Shown piece by piece: positions 5,276 to 10,529 of a DNA stretch of 14,862 nt. Positions within the stretch are counted from its first letter, which is position 1. The number at the start of each line of letters is the position of its first letter. Location of the stretch: contig JAUPWI010000038.1 in assembly GCA_030916545.1 (NCBI GenBank), forward strand, positions 1 through 14,862, written 5' to 3'. Source of the DNA: Patescibacteria group bacterium. GTDB lineage: Bacteria > Patescibacteriota > Minisyncoccia > Moranbacterales > UBA1568. Under the pieces are notes generated by a model, which had not been told where the DNA came from, searched no databases, and worked only from the letters and a program-made list of their open reading frames with translations. The position numbers and the translations under genes were made by a program.

Positions 5276-7124
5276 ACTTGTCAGAAGAAAAGAAAGCGTT
5301 GATTCGAGAATTGGTTGTCGCGGAGAGGTGGTCGAGGAAAACGAGTGCATAGTGAGGGTTGGGAGTAAGCCACTCATCCGTTCGTATTTCGGGCGTCGGA
5401 TGGATCGTCTGGTGTTCGGGAATCGCGAGAGACGTGCCGAGAGTAGTGAGTTCCAGGAAACGGGTGTCGTTCATGTCTGCAGGTGGCGCGGAAGGAAGAA
5501 CGGGGGACGAGGTGTCCATTTCAGGGTCGGAAGAGACAGTCGCGGCGGATGTGACAGCCGGAATAGGGACTTCTTCGGTCGTCGGTAATCGAGGAGGAGC
5601 CGGAGGGTTTTCAGTCGGCACGATGGTTGTGATCGGTCCCCCTTTTTCTTTTCGGAGTACCGTATCATCGGTGAGCGAGGCGGCGAAGTCATATTTGAGA
5701 GTGTGTATCGGTTTCCCATCCGGAGCACGGAGTTCGACTTTGCCTTTTTGGTTCGGAAGGGCGAAGAGGGCATGTGCGCGCGTCAGGCGCCGGACGGATT
5801 TCTTGGGAATGATGAAGTTCGTACGGAGAGGATGGTTGGTAAGTTTCTTCGATCCGGTGGCGATACTGTAGCCGAGCAAATCGACGTTTTTCTTCGTTTC
5901 ATTCCTTATCTCGATCCATTCGGCTCCCGGAAGTGTATCTTTTCCGGCGGGATTGGGGAGCAGACCCGTGATGCGGAGTTTGGGTGGATCGAATTTCTCG
6001 ATCTTCAATCGGAAAGTTTCGACGACTTCCTCGTTCCCGTCTTTGGTCGTGAGTGTCACGGTATAAGTGCCGGATTTTTCATAGCGATGACTGGTGTCTT
6101 CGAGATAACTCTTGTGTCCGTCGCCGAAATCCCAGACATACTTGAGACGGTTTTTGTCGGCATCTTTTCCATTCGCCCTGAAATCGAGATCTGTTTTTCG
6201 GTAGCCTTTCTTTGGGACGCGCTCTTTTGTTTCAGGAAGCGTATTGCTCAGGATATTCGGTGCGAGAGGGGTCAGGGTTCGGCTGGAACGCCAGCCGGTA
6301 TCGGTCCGGTTTAGAGAGGCACCTTCGGTGGTTTTGGTGTAGGTGACGGTATCGACGAGCGCGCCGAGAGGATCGAAAAGGGAGATGGTTTCCTTTCCAT
6401 TGTTCAGGGAGAAAGGGAAATCGGTGTCGTCGATGACAAAATATCCGTGGGCCGGTATGGAGGCTTCGCCGGGGAACGTATGAACCCCAGTCTTGGTGGC
6501 ATCGGTGATCTTCCAGCTCGAAAGGCCGATCAGTGTGTCGCCCGGATTGAAAAGCTCGATGTATTCGCCAGCATCCTCTGGCGTATCGGGATCAGGGAAG
6601 ATCTCATTGATATGGAGAACCCCAGTATTCGGGAGGGGCTCCGGGTCGGGAGGCGGGGTTTCTTTTTCACATGCCGTACCGAGAATCCGTTTGTCGACGA
6701 CGCGTCCCTGTGCGTCGAAGAGCGTGATTTCCATCGTGTTCTTGGTAAGCGTGTTCGATGTGGGGTAGAGGAGGTCGGCCGGCGGCTCGAGAGGATGGAA
6801 GTTTGCGTAGTCGGGATGGGCGATCAGAAAGTGTCCGTCTTTCGGGATGGATTTCTGATTGAATCGGCTTGCGGTGACCAATGTTTCTTCGGTACAGGTG
6901 TTTTTCGTTTTTGAGTGGATCGTCTGTGTGATTTTGAACCCGGTAAGATCCGAAATCCCGGCACCGGTATTTTTCAGCCGGATGAATTCGTCGTTGGCTC
7001 GGATTCCCTCTATCTGTATTTCGGTTATGAAAAGAGGGAGTCCGGCAAAGGCGGCGGGACACAGGAAGCAGAGGAGGATGATTTGCGGAATAAGAGAAAG
7101 GAGAAACGCGTATCGGTATAGCAT
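5274..7124 (-). CDS. Secreted lamin-tail / PKD domain protein
   Basis: 616 residues. A Sec signal peptide (1-27, likely cleaved after AFA) is followed by three lamin-tail-like beta domains at about 30-148, 168-275 (ending VDTVTYTKT, typical of the fold) and 381-481. A PKD domain sits at about 305-376 with its hallmark WDFGDG (331-336) and SGTYTVTLT. A proline/threonine-rich linker (about 500-560) leads to a short C-terminal part. Such domains occur in extracellular or wall-attached proteins and mediate binding; no catalytic residues are visible. C77 and C152 could form a disulfide. There is no C-terminal membrane segment or sortase motif. AAGAAGG lies 5 bases before the ATG at 7124. It is divergent from the 7180 gene across 55 bp. 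A role in surface adhesion is inferred. Confidence 0.9.
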   Translation of the reverse strand: MLYRYAFLLSLIPQIILLCFLCPAAFAGLPLFITEIQIEGIRANDEFIRLKNTGAGISDLTGFKITQTIHSKTKNTCTEETLVTASRFNQKSIPKDGHFLIAHPDYANFHPLEPPADLLYPTSNTLTKNTMEITLFDAQGRVVDKRILGTACEKETPPPDPEPLPNTGVLHINEIFPDPDTPEDAGEYIELFNPGDTLIGLSSWKITDATKTGVHTFPGEASIPAHGYFVIDDTDFPFSLNNGKETISLFDPLGALVDTVTYTKTTEGASLNRTDTGWRSSRTLTPLAPNILSNTLPETKERVPKKGYRKTDLDFRANGKDADKNRLKYVWDFGDGHKSYLEDTSHRYEKSGTYTVTLTTKDGNEEVVETFRLKIEKFDPPKLRITGLLPNPAGKDTLPGAEWIEIRNETKKNVDLLGYSIATGSKKLTNHPLRTNFIIPKKSVRRLTRAHALFALPNQKGKVELRAPDGKPIHTLKYDFAASLTDDTVLRKEKGGPITTIVPTENPPAPPRLPTTEEVPIPAVTSAATVSSDPEMDTSSPVLPSAPPADMNDTRFLELTTLGTSLAIPEHQTIHPTPEIRTDEWLTPNPHYALVFLDHLSATTNSRINAFFSSDK

Positions 7125-7179
7125 GACGGCCTTCTTTATGGTATAAATATACTGAATATCGGAATAAAGAAAAAGAGAT
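7125..7179. promoter_or_regulatory. Compact divergent promoter region
   Basis: This 55-bp region must drive both the leftward lamin-tail gene and the rightward holin-like gene. Its centre, GTATAAATATAC (7141-7152), is nearly palindromic and gives -10-like boxes on both strands: TATAAA and TATACT on plus, TATATT and TATACC on minus. No convincing -35 is seen for either direction. Confidence 0.4.
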
Positions 7180-7527
7180 ATGACGACGGATACACCGGTT
7201 ACCAGGAAGAGTCAGAAGAATCATAAGAAATCGGAAGATGTCGGAGTGGTCGGTATGGTGCTTGAGGGAGCGCTTTCCGCGGTTCGTGGTTGGTTTGAGA
7301 CGGCGAGGGCGAGCGTGGAAAAAACGATCGCCGATGCAATGATTCGGCTAGCTCGCCAGATTTTCATTTTCTTTCTCGCACTTCTCGGCATCGCCTTTTT
7401 ATTGTTCGGACTCGCGAAGACGCTGAGTTTTCTCTTTCAGATCCCGGGTATCGGTGAGATGGTGGTCGGGTGTATAGTTTTGGTGATGGCGTTCATACTG
7501 TCCCTCTTTACGCGGGGACCGAAATAG
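7180..7527 (+). CDS. Small membrane protein, putative holin / YqjE-like
   Basis: 115 residues. A basic N-terminus (RKSQKNHKK) leads into an amphipathic helix (about 24-58) and two hydrophobic segments (60-80 and 90-110) joined by a short QIPG turn. The protein ends in TRGPK. This layout resembles the phage-holin-3-6/YqjE superfamily of inner-membrane proteins; the assignment is by layout, not by a specific motif. The AAAGAGA before the ATG is a weak ribosome binding site. The next gene, 49 bases downstream with no terminator between, encodes a YqjD/DUF883-like protein. E. coli has the pair yqjD-yqjE in the opposite order, so an operon of membrane-associated helper proteins is likely. The exact function is unknown. 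Confidence 0.83.
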   Translation: MTTDTPVTRKSQKNHKKSEDVGVVGMVLEGALSAVRGWFETARASVEKTIADAMIRLARQIFIFFLALLGIAFLLFGLAKTLSFLFQIPGIGEMVVGCIVLVMAFILSLFTRGPK

Positions 7528-7576
7528 TCGATAATGGAAGGGGTGTAATATGAAGTAATAATCTGTACAGAAGATT

Positions 7577-7831
7577 ATGGATACGAAGAATGTCGAAGCG
7601 GTGGCGAAAGAAGTGAAACAGAAAATCACCAAGGGCCTTTCGCAGGCAGAGGCGCAGGCGACGAAGGAATTGGCGAAGGTGAAGAAAGCGACGGAGTCGG
7701 TCGTCAAGCAGGCCGAGCAGTTCGTCAAGAAAAATCCTGAAAAAGCGACGTTGATCGCGACCGGAATCGGTGCGGCGCTGGGTGCGGCCGCCGCGATGCT
7801 GTTCTCACAGGGCGGGAAAAAGAAGAAATAA
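7577..7831 (+). CDS. YqjD/ElaB (DUF883)-like small protein
   Basis: 84 residues. A long Lys/Glu/Ala-rich helix (2-50), probably coiled coil, is followed by NPEKA and one C-terminal membrane segment (57-76) with glycine-zipper spacing (GIGAALGAAAA), ending in four Lys. This matches the architecture of DUF883 proteins such as YqjD and ElaB, which sit in the inner membrane and bind ribosomes in stationary-phase E. coli; whether this protein does so is inference. The ribosome binding site is weak (AGAAG). Upstream, GGAAGGGG (7536-7543) precedes a two-codon ORF, ATG AAG TAA (7550-7558). It is last in the two-gene unit and is followed by a strong terminator. Confidence 0.83.
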   Translation: MDTKNVEAVAKEVKQKITKGLSQAEAQATKELAKVKKATESVVKQAEQFVKKNPEKATLIATGIGAALGAAAAMLFSQGGKKKK

Positions 7832-7863
7832 ATCAGGTTGCACAATCGATCGTTCATATTGAG

Positions 7864-7897
7864 ATCCGCCCGTCCCTGATGGGCGGATTTTCTTTTT
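7864..7897 (+). terminator. Intrinsic terminator
   Basis: ATCCGCCCGT (7864-7873) pairs with ATGGGCGGAT (7879-7888), with one G-T pair and a 5-nt loop, and runs into TTTTCTTTTT. It ends the holin/YqjD pair. Confidence 0.88.
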
Positions 7898-7923
7898 GCG
7901 GAATAGATGATATGTGATATGAT
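7896..7923 (+). promoter_or_regulatory. Candidate promoter of the pseudopilin gene
   Basis: TGATATGAT (7915-7923) is an extended -10 element: TGn plus TATGAT, 5 of 6 consensus bases. TTGCGG (7896-7901) lies 16 bases upstream and overlaps the terminator T-run. The start site would be near 7930, with a leader of about 40 nt. Confidence 0.5.
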
Positions 7924-7970
7924 TTGAATGTAGATCGTTTCATACAAAAATAATCATCTAGTCATCGCGT

Positions 7971-8747
7971 ATGCTGGAAGCGTTCAAACCAAAGCGGGGT
8001 TCGGTTTTGATTTTTTCTCTCATTGTGCTTTCCATCCTGCTTTCGGCTGCGGTAGCCGTGGCGACCGTCTCCGTGTCGAATACCCGGTCCGCTTTCTCGA
8101 CTTCCAAATCCAATCAGTCTTTTCAAGTCGCCGACTCGGGTGTCGAGCTCGTCCTGCAGCAGATCTACAAGACCGTTCCGACGCACGCGAGCCTGAACAC
8201 TCTGGCGGCCGCTTTGGGTGGAGGGGCGGCGTGCGCTGGCGGTGCGATTACGAAGGCTGGTGTTGCCGGAGGGGACATCCGGGTGTCTTTCTATGACAAA
8301 GACAACAATCTCATCAATTGCGCGGATATGGCCTGGCGGAGCAAGGTGGTCGCGATCAAATCGGAAGGGACGGCCGCCGGGACGACGCGCTTGGTGGAGA
8401 CGGCGGTAGCAGCGGGAAGTGATTTCGGATGGGTGAATCTCGTCGGAGGACCGCATAATGGGGGGGTCGTAACCGTGAATACGACGCATGATTATTATGT
8501 GCGCTGGGTCGATGGTTTGGATCATACGCCGACGAAGATTTGTCAGGATGCCGGGTACCTCTATGCCACCGGATCTTGCCGGTCTCAGGGAGCGGGAAAT
8601 ATGGCGGCATATCAGGCTGTGGGTTCCATATTCGCGGCTCGGAGCGCGGTGGGGGGGTGGCTCTCCTGTATCGCTTGGGTCGGTGGCGGTGCGACGTCTT
8701 CGTATTTCGATGTTAGCGCGAACAGCGAGATTTTGTGCGCGAAGTAG
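7971..8747 (+). CDS. PilX-like type IV pseudopilin / minor pilin
   Basis: 258 residues. The N-terminus has a prepilin-like form: KPKRG, then a hydrophobic helix (about 11-35, SVLIFSLIVLSILLS), then a Ser/Thr-rich stretch and FQVADSGVE, typical of PilX-type minor pilins. The likely prepilin peptidase site is after G10. The Glu usually found at mature position 5 is missing; Phe is there. The rest is a Gly/Ala-rich globular domain with paired cysteines (AACAGG, INCAD, KICQDAG, GSCRS, SCIAW, ILCAK) that could form disulfides outside the cell. No clear Shine-Dalgarno precedes the ATG. No other pilus gene lies in the window, so assembly machinery must be encoded elsewhere. The family call rests on the N-terminal pattern. 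Confidence 0.83.
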   Translation: MLEAFKPKRGSVLIFSLIVLSILLSAAVAVATVSVSNTRSAFSTSKSNQSFQVADSGVELVLQQIYKTVPTHASLNTLAAALGGGAACAGGAITKAGVAGGDIRVSFYDKDNNLINCADMAWRSKVVAIKSEGTAAGTTRLVETAVAAGSDFGWVNLVGGPHNGGVVTVNTTHDYYVRWVDGLDHTPTKICQDAGYLYATGSCRSQGAGNMAAYQAVGSIFAARSAVGGWLSCIAWVGGGATSSYFDVSANSEILCAK

Positions 8748-8768
8748 TGATGGGGAAACTTTCGGGAA

Positions 8769-8802
8769 AAAACGACCTCTTTTCCGGGGCCGTTTTCTCT
8801 TT
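8769..8802 (+). terminator. Intrinsic terminator
   Basis: AAAACG (8769-8774) pairs with CGTTTT (8791-8796). After one A-C mismatch, CCTC pairs with GGGG (8776-8779 with 8786-8789). The T-rich tail TTTTCTCTTT follows. Confidence 0.75.
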
Positions 8803-8910
8803 ATAGTATCTATTTCAAATCTCTTGTTTTCATCGGTAAATGCTCGTTTCTTGCCTATTCACGTGGTGGGATTTGAGAGAGATACTAAGGACTAAGGAGG
8901 GGTGTCGGTG

Positions 8911-8916
8911 TATACT
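8911..8916 (+). promoter_or_regulatory. -10-like box just before the amidase start
   Basis: TATACT lies 7 bases before the amidase ATG, so a start site there would give a nearly leaderless mRNA. No -35 is convincing. A second candidate is TTCACG (8858-8863) with GATACT (8881-8886) at 17 bases, which would leave a leader of about 30 nt containing TAAGGAGG. Confidence 0.3.
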
Positions 8917-8923
8917 GAAGTGT

Positions 8924-9706
8924 ATGGAACAGCGAAGGAAAATTTTCAGGGCGGCGGGAATCCTTTTCGTAGTTATCGGGCTGCTTTCCGGGTGGGCGAT
9001 ATGGGTGGGCGCCGATCAATTGGAGACACGGGTTTGGGAATCTTCAACGGAAGAGAATCTTTTCGGGACAGGCGATGCTCAGACTGGGACAGAAGAGGAA
9101 TCCGGAGTTCCGGAACAGGAAGGTCCGGAAAACCCGGCCATTTTTCATCCGGAACGAGAAGAGACGCTGACGCGGAGTCCGGAAACAATCGTGACGCCAC
9201 CGGTCAAACAGGAGACGGTGTCGGAGACGATTCCCCGATCATTCGAGTTGCGGCAAAGACCAGTGGATTTCGGTTTCGAGAAGGCGGAGAGAAGGGCGCG
9301 GGATATCGATACGATCGTCCTGCATTCCTCTTTCAATAATCAGGGCGGTGACCGGTATTCGGTCGACAAAGTCATCGGTATCTGGAAGAATTACGAGGTG
9401 GCGCCGCATTTCATCATCGATCGGAAGGGGAATGCGTACCGATTGGTCGATGAGGAGAACATCGCCTATCATGCCGGCGTGTCCGAAATGAAAGACGGGC
9501 GGAAGAACGTGAATGACTTTTCCCTCGGGGTGGAGATTCTCAACGCGGAGGATGATGAGTATACTGATGCCCAGTATGGGGCGGTACGGGATCTGGTCGC
9601 GTATCTGAAAGAGGCGTATCCTATCAAGTACGTGGTCGGACACGATGACATCGCTCCGGGACGGAAGACTGATCCGTGGAATTTCGATTGGAAACGAATA
9701 CGTTGA
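8924..9706 (+). CDS. Membrane-anchored N-acetylmuramoyl-L-alanine amidase (Amidase_2)
   Basis: 260 residues from the ATG at 8924. It cuts the bond between muramic acid and the peptide stem of peptidoglycan, outside the membrane. A short basic N-terminus leads to one membrane segment (about 8-28), a Glu/Pro/Thr-rich linker (30-110) and the zinc amidase domain (about 113-260). Predicted zinc ligands are H134 (IVLHSS), H240 (VVGHDD) and D250 (GRKTDP). K248 matches the catalytic Lys of AmpD-type enzymes, and APHFIIDRKG and AYHAG are standard family blocks. The protein ends just after the last ligand, so there is no separate cell-wall binding domain. TAAGGAGG at 8893-8900 is too far from this ATG and no in-frame start codon lies nearer. 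A longer ORF back to 8840 lacks support. It is probably used in cell-wall remodelling. Confidence 0.92.
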   Translation: MEQRRKIFRAAGILFVVIGLLSGWAIWVGADQLETRVWESSTEENLFGTGDAQTGTEEESGVPEQEGPENPAIFHPEREETLTRSPETIVTPPVKQETVSETIPRSFELRQRPVDFGFEKAERRARDIDTIVLHSSFNNQGGDRYSVDKVIGIWKNYEVAPHFIIDRKGNAYRLVDEENIAYHAGVSEMKDGRKNVNDFSLGVEILNAEDDEYTDAQYGAVRDLVAYLKEAYPIKYVVGHDDIAPGRKTDPWNFDWKRIR

Positions 9707-9731
9707 TTTTCGATTTTTGATGCTTGATTTC

Positions 9732-9766
9732 ACAATCCTCTTTTCGAAGGGAGTCAAAAGGATTGT
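9732..9766 (+). other. Imperfect hairpin after the amidase gene
   Basis: ACAATCC (9732-9738) and TTTT (9741-9744) pair with AAAAGGATTGT (9756-9766), an 11-bp stem with a 2-nt bulge. No T-run follows, so termination is doubtful. The intergenic region 9707-9885 is clearly more AT-rich than its surroundings and shows no other gene. Confidence 0.4.
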
Positions 9767-9885
9767 ATTCTCCTCTCTTGCGGCACTGGGATTCCAAAAT
9801 CCAGAATCTCAGTTTCCATATACATCATACAATTGGAATGTGTTTGGAAATTAAGATTTTGAATTTGAAATTTTTGTACAAATCT

Positions 9886-10194
9886 ATGGCTTATCGACTC
9901 GTGCTGACGGCAGAGAAAGAACAATCGGTTCTGGTTCTCTTTGAAAACGGGGTGGAGCGGGCGCGTCGTGACTGGGGAGAGTCACGCGACATGGGGCGCC
10001 GTGCCTTCGAATCGATCGAAGAAGTCCTGCGTGAAGCAGGTATCGGTCCGGAGGCAGTGATGTCGTTTCAAGTGATTTCGGAATTGCCGGATTCGTCGAC
10101 TTCTCGGCGCATTGCGGAAACCGTCGCCTCGGTGTATACTTTCGGGGTACAGAGTACGGCTGGAGAAGAAGCTTCGGAAAAAGAAGCGGCATGA
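9886..10194 (+). CDS. Half-length TsaB-like protein (102 aa), function unproven
   Basis: The pattern of the N-terminal half of TsaB (the partner of TsaD in making t6A in tRNA) can be followed across residues 1-85: SVLVLFENG like the SVALW..G strand pair, then a helix ending VLREAGI, a strand at MSFQVI, and SSTSRRIAETVA where TsaB has GPGSFTGLRIG..A. Normal TsaB has about 220 residues; here the second half is missing and the tail is Glu/Ala-rich. The conserved GPGSFTG is not kept (LPDSSTSRR), so this may be a diverged paralogue rather than working TsaB. ATG at 9886 begins the conserved part. No Shine-Dalgarno is visible, and earlier in-frame starts give unlikely sequence. It is followed by a weak hairpin and then the rpoB promoter. 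The fold assignment is my inference from alignment by eye. Confidence 0.6.
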   Translation: MAYRLVLTAEKEQSVLVLFENGVERARRDWGESRDMGRRAFESIEEVLREAGIGPEAVMSFQVISELPDSSTSRRIAETVASVYTFGVQSTAGEEASEKEAA

Positions 10195-10223
10195 GAAAAA
10201 CAAATGCAATTTTTTATAAGAAA

Positions 10224-10244
10224 GGCTCATAAAAGCCGGTTTTT
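10224..10244 (+). terminator. Weak intrinsic terminator
   Basis: GGCT (10224-10227) pairs with AGCC (10234-10237) around a 6-nt loop, followed by GG and five T. The stem is only 4 bp. It lies between the TsaB-like stop and the rpoB promoter. Confidence 0.35.
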
Positions 10245-10253
10245 AGATTGAAT

Positions 10254-10282
10254 TTGACAGGAAAGATAAAAATTGATAGCAT
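10254..10282 (+). promoter_or_regulatory. Promoter of rpoBC
   Basis: A perfect TTGACA (10254-10259) is followed after 17 bases by TAGCAT (10277-10282), preceded by TGA (10274-10276) as an extended -10. The start site would be near 10289, leaving a leader of about 240 nt before rpoB. Confidence 0.68.
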
Positions 10283-10288
10283 TTCCGG

Positions 10289-10529
10289 TATTGTCAAGAA
10301 AAGTGGCTGACTTTTTCTGTCTCGAATCGCCCTATTGGTGTCAGGTCTGGATGGCGAGACCGAGTTGGGATGGTGGTTACAAGGAGAGCAGGTAACTCGC
10401 AGTTTCCAACAGAATGGAGCGAACACGCGCCCTATTCATAATTCAATAGTTTAACCGTAATCTCACTGGCCCTGCTTGTTTTTCGGGAGGAATCTCGAAA
10501 GCAAGAAGTATGTCGGTGAGCGCCTTTTT
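10289..10529 (+). promoter_or_regulatory. Long structured 5' leader of rpoB
   Basis: There is no credible gene between 10195 and 10529, 335 bases. The transcribed part holds several short complementary pairs that compete: GTCTCG (10319-10324) or GGTCT (10344-10348) with CGAGACC (10355-10361); CGAGTT (10361-10366) with AACTCG (10394-10399), against GTTAC (10376-10380) with GTAAC (10392-10396) closed by GTTGG/CCAAC (10364-10368, 10406-10410). The loop 10381-10391 exposes AAGGAG. CGCCCTATT occurs twice, at 10328 and 10428. I cannot match it to a known riboswitch or ribosomal-protein leader. Confidence 0.4.
10475..10505 (+). promoter_or_regulatory. Hairpin burying GGGAGG upstream of rpoB
   Basis: CTTG (10475-10478), TTTC (10481-10484) and GAG (10487-10489) pair with CTC (10494-10496), GAAA (10497-10500) and CAAG (10502-10505). 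This gives about 11 pairs with small bulges and a GAAT loop. The SD-like GGGAGG (10485-10490) lies inside it. The hairpin ends 24 bases before the rpoB ATG. Confidence 0.45.

Noticed and set aside
8902..9339. 145-codon frame starting at GTG right after TAAGGAGG
   Set aside because: It overlaps the amidase in another frame and has shadow-like Gly/Arg/Ser-rich sequence. The amidase frame has clear catalytic motifs.
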